Position numbers and translations under genes: made by a program
Shown: piece by piece, positions 8,228 through 18,600 of the stretch
Position numbering within the stretch: position 1 is the stretch's first letter
Layout: each line of letters opens with the position of its first letter
Notes under the pieces: model-generated
What the model was told of the DNA's origin: nothing
Seen by the model: the letters and a program-made list of their open reading frames with translations, nothing else
Databases searched by the model: none
From: Treponema sp.
Lineage (GTDB): Bacteria; Spirochaetota; Spirochaetia; Treponematales; Treponemataceae
Direction: 5' to 3'
Assembly (NCBI GenBank): GCA_024402475.1
Contig: JAKSTQ010000002.1
Coordinates: 109,287-173,286 of the forward strand
Length of the DNA: 64,000 bases

Positions 8228-9250
8228 TTACTCCTGCGAATGAATCCAGGTAAACTCATGCTTATTGTAATTTAAGTGAATTACTCTGCTGTCAGGAATA
8301 TCCGCAAAAGCCTGAACTGTTTCCCAGTTTGTTCCGCCCTGCATTTTAATCGTACAGATCATATTCTTTGTAAGACCGGAATCAAGCCAGACTTTGACCC
8401 ATTCCAGAAGGCGTTCAGGATAACAGATTACATCGCTTACGACAAAATCGCATGGACCGATTTCTTCTGGTTTTAATGTAAAGGCATCGTGTGCCTGGAA
8501 AGTCACAAGCGGGTCAGCCATAAGCTGCGGTGCAAGTTCTGCGCGGTCAACGGCATAAACCTGTGCACCCTGATTTACAAATACCCAGGTCCATCCGCCG
8601 GGACAAGCGCCTGCTTCAAATACGCGCATTCCTGTAGAAGGAATCGGTGTCTTGAAAAAGAGGTTTGACATTACAAGGCTTTCCTGGATTTTCAGGTAAG
8701 CGCGGCTTGGTGGATTTTCGTGGTCTTCGATCCAGGTTATTGTGCCGCATGGCAGAGGAGTTGAGGTTGAGGCAGACGCCAGGATTGTATTTGAGTCAAT
8801 CAATGTATAGCAGCCCATTGGTGAATCAGGAATTGTAAATGGAAACTTTCGCGGTTTTAAATTGATGTACGGAAGTTTGTCCTGAATGAGGGCTGCACGG
8901 CGGAATAACTGATACTGGTAAGGAGCCCAGTTACGCTGAATGCCTTTAAGTGCGCCGGCTGCTTCTGAGATTGAATCAAAGTGAAGAAGGAACGGATCAA
9001 ATAAAACGGTTTTGGCCCAGTAGGGATTGGCAGACGGCGCGTCAGGTGACAGCGGTAGACTGAAGGCGTTAGGGTTGGAAGCAGTTACCGGCTGGCAAAG
9101 TCCTTCAGGAAAGTACATGAGGTCCTGGTATTCTGTGACATTCAATTCATCAAGACCAAAGCGTTCCTTGAGTTCTGTTTTGAGAAAAGGTTTTGCATCT
9201 GTAAACGGAAGGAGTGCGATTCCTGGAAGTTTTTCTATAGAAACTGGCAT
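8228..9250 (-). CDS. RlmM-like SAM-dependent 2'-O-methyltransferase (FtsJ fold)
   Basis: It is probably a ribose 2'-O-methyltransferase acting on 23S rRNA. The 340-residue protein has an N-terminal half with no clear motif (a THUMP-like region is possible) and a C-terminal Rossmann domain. FEAGACPGGWT (211-221) is the SAM-binding loop and YAVDRAE follows. The K-D-K-E catalytic set of this family can be placed at K187 (PSRAYLKIQES), D273 (VSDVICYP), K302 (CTIKMQGG) and E332. Its start overlaps the end of the PilZ gene by 16 nt, so the two are translationally coupled. The target nucleotide is not known. Confidence 0.8.
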   Translation of the reverse strand: MPVSIEKLPGIALLPFTDAKPFLKTELKERFGLDELNVTEYQDLMYFPEGLCQPVTASNPNAFSLPLSPDAPSANPYWAKTVLFDPFLLHFDSISEAAGALKGIQRNWAPYQYQLFRRAALIQDKLPYINLKPRKFPFTIPDSPMGCYTLIDSNTILASASTSTPLPCGTITWIEDHENPPSRAYLKIQESLVMSNLFFKTPIPSTGMRVFEAGACPGGWTWVFVNQGAQVYAVDRAELAPQLMADPLVTFQAHDAFTLKPEEIGPCDFVVSDVICYPERLLEWVKVWLDSGLTKNMICTIKMQGGTNWETVQAFADIPDSRVIHLNYNKHEFTWIHSQE

Positions 9251-9618
9251 TCTTGTTTTTTAATCTGGTCTTCAATACTGTTGAAAGAAATGCTTTCAAG
9301 GTGAAGAGCTTTTATGTATTCAATGTATTTATCTGTGTCCGGTGAATGTAGAATTTTCATTCCGATGTCTGTTGTTCCGCTGTCTTCGCAGCACCACATT
9401 GGAGTTCCAATCAAAGTAATGACACCGTCTAAAGTTGTGTCTGTAAATTTAACCTTGAGTGTATATTCCTGCTCAGGTTCGATTGTTACAGGTGTTGAGA
9501 AATGTAATTTGCATCCATTCAGGCTGATGTCAAGCAAAGTTCCCGGAAGCGGAGAAAGCGAACATTCAACTCTTCCAAGAACATCATATCTTGCATCTTT
9601 ACGGGCTTTTGCGCACAT
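9235..9618 (-). CDS. PilZ-domain cyclic di-GMP binding protein
   Basis: This 127-residue single-domain protein carries both PilZ signatures: RKDARY (RxxxR, residues 6-11) and DISLNG (D/NxSxxG, around 28-33). These bind c-di-GMP and change the protein's contacts. It lies in a region with several c-di-GMP synthesis and breakdown genes. The downstream RlmM-like gene overlaps its 3' end. The ATG at 9618 is preceded by no Shine-Dalgarno site, and a -10-like GATAAT ends 8 nt before it, so the mRNA is probably leaderless. The effector partner is unknown; flagellar brake or envelope roles are usual for stand-alone PilZ proteins. Confidence 0.85.
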   Translation of the reverse strand: MCAKARKDARYDVLGRVECSLSPLPGTLLDISLNGCKLHFSTPVTIEPEQEYTLKVKFTDTTLDGVITLIGTPMWCCEDSGTTDIGMKILHSPDTDKYIEYIKALHLESISFNSIEDQIKKQECQFL

Positions 9619-9626
9619 ATAGGGAT

Positions 9627-9656
9627 ATTATCTCATAGTTGGTAAGTGTTATGCAA
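9627..9656 (-). promoter_or_regulatory. Leaderless promoter of the PilZ gene
   Basis: On the minus strand, TTGCAT, an 18-bp spacer and GATAAT with extended TGA (the -10 occupies 9627-9632). Eight nt separate it from the ATG at 9618. Confidence 0.5.
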
Positions 9657-9673
9657 GGGGCATAGATTTACCG

Positions 9674-12600
9674 CTATTTGACAACCATTACTTTTCGGGT
9701 TTCGTCAATGTCAGGTCCAACGATTCGGATAAAGTAAATACCGCGTGCTACTGGTGTTTCTGTTTTGTTTTTGCCGTGCCAGTAGTAGTAGTGAAGTCCT
9801 TCTGTGGTTCGGCCGGATTCAAGGTATTTGACGATGTTTCCGTCTGCAGTCATGATGATTGCACGAAGGTTTCCTGCTCGAGGCATGTTAACTTCAAGAG
9901 TACAGAAATCGCCATTGGAAACATTGATTACATTGTTGTAAATTGAAACGCCTCCACGCTGGCGCTGCGGTTCTTTAATTCTGAATGACCACAGGTCAAA
10001 TGTTGAAAGGTCTGCCGGATTATCAAGACGCATTGCATATAACGGAGTTTCTGGTGCTCCCGGTTTAAAGCTATGGTTGATGGAATACGGCGTATTGTTG
10101 TTCATTACTTCAAAGATGAATTCGACTTCACTTCCTGTTTTCCAGTTGAGGCAAGGAGTGTTTTCGCTGAAGTTATGGAAGAGATATCTTAAGGTGTCTT
10201 CATCAACAGACGGTTCAATCAAATCTGGATTCAAATCGCTTCTTACGATGTTTGTGGACATGTTTGGACTGTCGTTTGTTCTTGGAACAAAGTAAGGCGA
10301 TGGAACCCAGGTACGGCTAGAACGTTTTACAAGTTCATTGTAGTTCTTTGGTCTGCAGTTTGCAGAAGGAGAAATGTCTGCAATGAGTTTGTAATCGATT
10401 GCGGTTGCTGCCGGGTCGTTTGCCGGATCGTATGGAGTATAAATATTCTTTGCTACAAGGTGAACATCTTTGTCTTCAAAAACGCGGTTTGCTTTTGTTC
10501 CGCCGGAAAAATCGTGAACTGCAATTGAGTCGGTTTCCGGTGTAAGTGTCATGCTCTGGTTGTAAACTTCGTTTCGTCCGTCGTATGCATACTGAACATT
10601 TATCATGTTGAGCGCATAGTCTGTGATACAGTGAGATTCATTGTTGTAGACAACTTTTCTGTCTGTTGAGTGAATACGGTTTTTGTACAGCATAGAAGAG
10701 TCGTATACAATTTTATAACCTAAAGAAGTTATCTGCTTAAAGCTTAATGTTGTATCAAGTTCAATGATAATTCCATATTCATTTAGTGAATCAAGGTCTA
10801 CATCAACTGCACGGATTGCAAGCGGAGTAGGGTTTGACGGATTATCAAAGAATTTGAAAGCATCCAGTGTATGGAATCCTGATCCAAGCGGACCTTCACC
10901 TTTCCATGTGATTTCATTCTTGTTTACAGGATGGTCAAAGAAAATGTAGATCTTGTTTGAACCTGACTGTGCAAGAGAAGTTGTAATGTACATGTGACCT
11001 GTTGCACAGCGTGATGTTGTTGCTGTGTAAAGGTAATTTTCCTGGCTTGAAGGTGTTGTAATCGGATTTGCCGAATAATTACAGATGCGGTTTTTGTGTT
11101 CATCATACAATGTTGCAAACAGATCTGATAATGCGCGTTCAATGCGGATATCATTTTTGCGTGACTGATGATTTCCTAATGAGTCGTCTTCTTCACCAAT
11201 TTCTGTTCCTGATGCATCAAGATTCCATCGGGCACTGTCAGGTGCTTTAAGATAGAATACGGCAAGGTCTCCCTGTCCGTCTGTTGAAACAGTACATTCT
11301 GCATTGATGTATGCGCCTTCAAAATTTACAGGGCTGCCTGATGTGTTGTTGTACGACAGTCGTAAAACAGCTCGTGAGATTTCGTTGTTTGTGTTTTCTA
11401 TTTTGAGTGAATCGCCAGGCACTGGTGCTGTCTGGTCACAGGTGTTTCTGACAAATTCAATACGAATGATGTTATCACGAACGGTATAAGTTCCCGAAAA
11501 GTTTGGTGTTTCCGGTGTAACGTCACCTTCTGATGTATCGCCACGGCCGCGGTCAAAGAGAATTACTGGATGTGTAAATGCAACATGATCGTTATTGCCG
11601 GAATTATCCGTACAGTTTTCTCCGGCGGCAAGATATCCTCCTGCTGCAGTACAGTTTGAAATCTGTGCATTATGTAATTCTGCAAAAGATACTGTTGCGT
11701 CTGCGTTATTCTTGAGGTTTAAATTCCATGAAGATGATGCATCAAGATCAACACCATTATCATAGAAGTTCTGTCCTGCTGTAATTGTTTTTCCTTCAAA
11801 ACCTGTAAAACTTGATTTATAAGAAGTGTCACTGATTGCAGTAAGGTTATCAGGATGTTTTGCAGGATAAGATGCAAGACTTGGCGAACATAATTTTGAA
11901 TCAGTTGTGCGCAGTGTGTTAAGGTAAGAAAGTCCTGATGTCTTGCTTCCGGCAACTGTAGAGTTATTGATTTTGTACATTGCAGGTGAATTACCATTGA
12001 GAAGAATGATGTCACCTGTTGTTGCAAGGTTTGCGGCAAATGTAACATTCCCGTTAAAGAGAACAAAGTTATTTTTTGCAGCGCCTGTTCCGTTTACACT
12101 GAATGACCTTGCTGTAACTGCAACTGGCTGAGGGGTTGAATTAAAGGCACTGATTACAAAGCCAACGCCATCTGTTGAGTTGTTACATGTAACTGTAATG
12201 TTTGCAGTTCCTGCGTTAAGTTCAGATTCATCATAAATATATGTGTCTGATGCAAAACTTATGGCTGAGTTCACTGTCTGAATTGTGGATGCAAGCTGTG
12301 ATTTACCCGGACCTTTTTTTGCAAATCCTGCAGCGGCAGAAATCAGCGAATCTTTTTTTGTAAGGAAGAGGTCACTTGATGTAAGGTCAAAATCCGCTGC
12401 ATAAACAGATTTATTTGAGTTGACTGTAAAGTTCTTTACGGAATTAATTTTAATGCTTCCAAGGTTGAGTGCCTGTGTTCCGATGTTTACATCAAGGGTG
12501 ATGTTTCCTGTTCCTGCAGTGAGAGTAAGTTTTTGAGCTTTGTCTGTTGTGCCGGTAATATTCTGGTTAAGAAGGATATCGCCGTCTCCTGTTCCTGTAG

Positions 12601-15600
12601 TAAGTACCAGGTTTCCTTTGAGGTTTGTTGTTCCTGCCTGACCAAGTGAAATTGCACTGTCAGTTGTATTAATGGTAACTGTCTGTGCGGCTGCAGAACC
12701 GAATTCTTCGTCTGTACCTGTTCCTGAGTGAGTAAATCCGCTGGTACAGCTGATAGTACAGTTTTGGGTTACAAAGAGTTTACCGTTAACGATATCAAGT
12801 TTTGTTGTGTTAACAGAAGTTGTATCTAATGTAGTACTTGTTGAACTGGTAATTGCAGTGTTTTCGCCGGTGAGTTTTCCTGTGATTTTTGTAACTGGTG
12901 CTGTAATTGAAGTATCAGTTGCAGTAACTGCGTCAGTAGCAAGTGTAGTACCGAGAGTAATTTTTGAAGGTGAACTCAATGTGAGTGTAGTTACAGCTGT
13001 TGTGTTTTTGCCAACTGCAATATCGCCTGTTGCTGTGACTGCAATAGCTCCAGTTGATGTTGCATTGCCATTAACTGTGAGATTCTTTATTCCGTTGACT
13101 GTACCGTTGAGTGCTGCATCATTTTTTACTGTAAGTGAATATGCAGAACCTGCCGCAGTTTCGCTTGAAAGAGTTTTGCCTGCGGTTAAGGTAACATTAT
13201 TTTTTACGGTTGTGTTGTTTGTAAGTTTAAGGTTTGAATCAAGTTCAAGATTATAATAATCATTTGCTGCAGGATAGATGCTTAGAACTTTTGTAGCAGA
13301 GTCTGTAAAGCGGATTGTTCCTTTTGAAGTATCAGAAGTATCATTGATTGGAACACGACGAGTTGTATCTGCGTTGTAGTTTGTTACAAATCCGGTATCA
13401 GTTGTGTAAATGAGAAGTCCGTTATTTACAAATGGATTGCTGATCTTGCTTACAGAAATTTTCTGGTCTGCAAGTGTCAGCTGTGCTGTAGAACTTGCGC
13501 TGCTTGTAATTGTGAGAGATACGATTTCAAGCCATGGAGTTCCTGTTACAGGAGTTTTTCCTGCTGCTGTTGATCCTGAATATACCGGCCAGTTATTCTG
13601 TTTTTTTGCATAAGTGATTGTTGCTGTGTCACCGGTATGCATTCTGCCAGGCCATGAATAACTTTTAGAATCATTTATGAGCCAGTTGTCAGCATCCTGC
13701 CAGTCATCGCTTACACGACCGGTCCATACATAATCTGCTGCAATCGCCCAGTTCTTATTGTTTCCGTTATCTGTACATGCTGCGTCGCAGGCTACAAATT
13801 CAACTGTAGAAGAAGAGTTCTGAACTTTTACATTTGTTGCAGTGTATGACGGTGTGCCTGTTCCAGTTAAGGTCCACTGGTCAACTGTATCTGCATGTGT
13901 TGTTTTGTCAGATTTTACAGTTACATTTTCTACATTGAATGAAGTGTTTACAGTCTGAGTTGTGCCGGCATTAAAGATAAGTGTTTTGCCTGTTGCAGTA
14001 CATTCAAATTCAGACATTGTATTGCTTGCAGAAACCTGAGTTGTATCATTTGCAACAGATGGGGTTTTTGCTGTTACTGTGAGTTTGTTAAATGTGTTTG
14101 TGCTTTCGATGTTTCCTGCAATGTTAGCATCGTAAAGTGTGTTCTGGCCTTTGAGGTTGCCTCCAAGGTTTAAGGTATGAGAAGTTGTATATACAAAGCC
14201 TGCGGTTCCACGCTGGTTATCCCAGTTTCCTGTAACGTTGAATTCCTGGGCTGCGGTGTAGGCTGTCAGTTTTCCGTCTGTTGAATCAATTGTAAGGTTT
14301 TTGCAGGAAAGGGCAGAACCTGTTCCTTTAACTGTTGTATTTTTGTTTATATTGATATCAGTTCCGGCTTTGATGATTCCATCAACTGTTGTGTTAGAAG
14401 AAAGATTTAATGTACCTGCAGTTGCAGTAAGGTTTCCGCCGATTGCTGCTGTTGTTCCATTGATTGTTATATCACCGGTTGAAGCCGTTACAGAACCTGT
14501 GATTGCTGCTGTTGTACCATTGATAGTTAATTCTTTACAGTTAATGTCTGCGCCTGCATTGTATGTTCCTGCAGTAATGGAAACGTTACCGAAAATTGTA
14601 TCTGGCGCAACACCAAGATTGCGAGTTGTTGTAAGCTTTGCAGTTCCGGCATTAATTGTAAGGTTATGAGTAACAGCAGGTCCGCCGCTTGTTGAATTTT
14701 CAGAAGTGATGTTACCTGCGATTGTAATGTTCGAATTTGCACTGCTGATTGAAAGATTGTCTTTTGTAACTTTAAGTGTACTTTTATACCACTGAGTTGC
14801 AGTTCCTGTTGTGGTTACATTTGCTGCAAGAGTTACGCCCTGGTTGAAAACAAGATTGCCGTTATTTGTAATGTTTCCATTGATGGCAGAAGTTGTTCCA
14901 ACTGTGATTGAATGAGAATCTGCAGATGTGATTGAACCTGTAGTGCTTACAGTTAATCCGCGTACGGTTGTAATGTCGTTTTCTATTGTGGTTACAGCTG
15001 AATAAATTTCAAGGTTTGCATAAGGCATGTCAGAAATTGCTGTTGTTCCAGTGTTGTATCTTACATAGCCCCGGTTTGCATCGTCATTTATTAAAGCTGG
15101 AGTTGCTGCGTTGTCAGTTATTCGGCCACTGTCGTTATAGAGATTGATTCGTCCGAAATTTTTAAGGTCTGTCTTAACACGAATACTGTTTGTGCTGTTC
15201 ATGTTTAAGGTAGCTTTGCGGTCATCAGTTGTGTCAGCACCAATTGTCAGGTTATCAAGAATGATGTTTTGAGTAAGTGCGAATTTAGGGTAGCGGACAG
15301 AATTCAAAATTAACGCTGAATCGTTTGAGTTCATTCCAGGCCAGATACCGGTTGAACCGCTTGCTGTAGTCCAGTTTGCAGAATCATTCCAGTTCTGGTT
15401 TGCAGCATCGGCTTTCCATGTAAAGTCAGTACTCATGTCCCAGTTGATGTTGTTGCCGCTGTAAACACATGCACCGGTACAGGTTACAAATTCAATTGTG
15501 GAATTTGAGTTCTGGACATTAACATTTTTTGCTTTGTAAACAGGACTTGCGGCTGATGTAAGAATCCACTGGTCGGCAGCAGCAGCGTGTGATGCAGAAG

Positions 15601-18600
15601 AAGATTTAATTGTTGCGTTTTCTACATCGAACAGAGTATCAACAGTCTGAGTTGTGCCGGCAGTAAATTCCAGAGTCTTTGCAGCTTTACATTCGAATGT
15701 GTCAAAGGTATTGTCAGAAGTAATCTGCGAAGTACCTGTTCCATTGATGACTGCTTTATGGAAAATAGTTGAACCTGTTATGTTTTTACCGATTGTTACG
15801 GTTGAGTCTGCAGCAGTAAAGCCAGCAGTTCCGTGTTCATTTTTCCAGTTGTTAGTGAGATTTATTTTTTGTGATTTTCCTGCAGTACAGATAATGCTGC
15901 CTGATGAAGAAATATCTATGCCGTATGCAGAAATAACTTCGCCTGTGCCGTTAACAGTTACAGTCGCATTGAACTTTGAAGGTGCGTTTGTTGCAGTTCC
16001 TTTAATTTTTCCTGAACAGGTTGTAGCACCGCTGAAAGTTATGATTGTTCCTGTAATATCCTGTCCAATTGTATTCTGGCCTGTAGTAAAGTGTGCAGGA
16101 TAACTTGCAACAGCATTGGTTCCAATGTTGATATACGATTGAGAAGTAACATTTTTGCCTGCTTTAATTCCACCAAGAATAGAAATTGATCCGGCTGTTG
16201 CAGATACATTATCACCGAAAACTGCTGTGACATCATTACCGTAATTTCCGATTGCAGGAGAAGGTGTAGGGTTTGCAGTAGCAGTTGTTGTTCCGTCAAC
16301 AATGAGGAGTTTGTTCCAGTTGATGTTTTTGCATTTTACATTTCCTGTAATATGAGCAGAAGAAGCTGTGATTGTAACTGCATTTAATGCTTTGCCTGCA
16401 GGACCTGCTGTACCGTTTACTGTAACTGTTGAGGTTCCTGAGTTAAGAGTAAGTGAATACGCTTCGTCGGTATTTGAACTTACTGTATTTGCAGCAGTTG
16501 ATCCCAGAGTAATTGCTTTGCTGGAAGTTGTGATTGTTGATGCACCATAAAGGGTTGTATTACCGCTTACTGAAACAGTTCCGCTGGCTGTAATTGATGA
16601 GTATAAATTAGCATTGCCTGTCACAGAAATTGTATCTGCATAAACTGCTGCTTTAAATGCAATGGCACTGCCTGTTGCAGTAATGTTTCCAAGAGGTTTA
16701 ACTGAAGTTCCTGCAGCTGCATTTATAGTGATGAGTTTATCAGTTGTGTCAAAACTTATTGCACTTGCGTTGTCAGTTGTTATTGTGTTTGCAGTAATTG
16801 TACCGCTGTTTGTTGTAATTGAACTGTCTGCTGTCAGCTTAAGGTTATTTGTTCCGAAAGAAACTCCTTTGCCGGCTGTAAGTGTTTTAAGATCAGCACC
16901 AAGTTCAACAGCGCCTCCAAAAGAAAGTTCACCACAAGTGATGTTTCCATTAATTGAAGAAGTTCCGTTAACTGCAATTTTGTGTCCCGGAGCGCTTTCT
17001 GTAATTGAAGCTGTAGAAGGAACTTCAAGAGTGCCTTTAACGCTGATGTCACCTGAAACAGATGTGACGCCAGTATTGATTATGAGGTTTGCATATCCTT
17101 GAGAAAAATCTGTAAGTGTAACTGCGGAGTCTTTTAATTCGATGGTTCCGCCATTTGAAGCATCGTTAATCGGCTGTGGAACTGCCGGGCTTGCAGGATT
17201 GTTAACAAAACGATTTGCAGTTGTGTAAGTTATTTTTCCTGCATTGGTGAATTTATCTGCAGCAGAAACTTTAATGTCATATCTTGCAGCATAAATAAGT
17301 TGTGCACCAGTTCCTACTGAGATTGATTTTAATGGAAGAAGCTGTGTTCCCGGAACATGAATGATTACAGGCCATACTCCGCCAGGGACAGTTGATTCGA
17401 TTACAACTTCATCGCCTTCGCTTTCTCCAGGGTAAGAAGTTGTGTTACCGTTAGCTGCACTCCAGTTGTCAGGATTGTCCCATGAACCATATCCAAGGCC
17501 TGCGTCATAACCGCCAAGCCATGTGTATTTTGTTGCCATGTTCCAGTTGATGTTGTTGCCGCCGCTTGTGCAGGTTCCTGTACACAAGATTCTGGTGGTT
17601 GCCTTAGAGTTTGTTACATCAACATTAACCGCAGAACCCTGACCGGCAGGAAGGTCAAGAATCCACTGGTCTGCAGTACCTGAAGAAGCAGCTGAGTCTG
17701 ATTTAATTGTGATATCTTTTACGGTAAAGGTTCCAGTGACAGTCTGTGTTTTTGCAGCAGGGAATACAAGAGTCTTGCCTGATGTTGTACATGTAAAATC
17801 TACAAAAGTGTTTTCGCTGTCAAAGGCTGTTGTTCCAGTGCCGTTGATTACAACTGCGTTAAAGTCAGATGAGCCGTTAACGTTCCCGCTGATGTATGCT
17901 GTACTTGCTGCGGCTTGAGAAAGAGTTCCGTTATTATTCCAGTTATTACAGTAAACATCTGTCTGTACGGATAAAGTTCCTGAGGTGATTGTAATGTCAG
18001 CAACCGGTTTTGCAGAAGTTCCGATTCCGCCGGATAAGATAATATTTGCGGAACCTGCATCAAAAGTAATGCTGTTTGTGTCTGCAGCAGCAGTTGCAAT
18101 ACCAGTTAAAGTAATGTCCTGGTCTGTAGTTTTAAAGGTTGCATCTGCTCCAAGTGTTGCAAGACCAGTTACGGTAATAGTTCCTGTTGTTGCTTCAATT
18201 TGTGAATCTGATTTGACAGTTAGAGTTCCGTCAAAGGTAGCAGTTTCTGATTTTATGTTGTTCAGAACAAGTGTGTTGCCGTTAACAGTTAAGTCTTTAC
18301 AATAAACTTCTTTTAAGCTTGTCTGCATTGCTGTAACTGTAATGTTACCTGCAGGAGCTGCATCACTTGCAAGAGTATCATGGAATTCTACTTTACTGTT
18401 TGCAGCTGTCGGATTTGAAATTTCAATTTCAAGATTTTTTGCAGCGGCAGAAGAAACAGTGTTTATTGAAACCGGAGAATTGTCTGTTGTAATTTTTGCA
18501 TTGTCAGCAACTTCCAGGTTTCGGGCAAATTTCAACTGGCCGTTATTATTATCTACAGAAAGTTCTGCACTAAGAATTACTGGCCCGTTGAGTGTAAGTG

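Noticed and set aside
12807..13256. Plus-strand frame of 149 residues inside the giant gene, and similar ones at 15654-16103 and 16662-17102
   Set aside because: They lie opposite a continuous 3473-residue frame with signal peptide and ordered repeats. Their Val/Pro-rich content is the mirror of Thr/Asn/Gly codons, and they have no ribosome sites.
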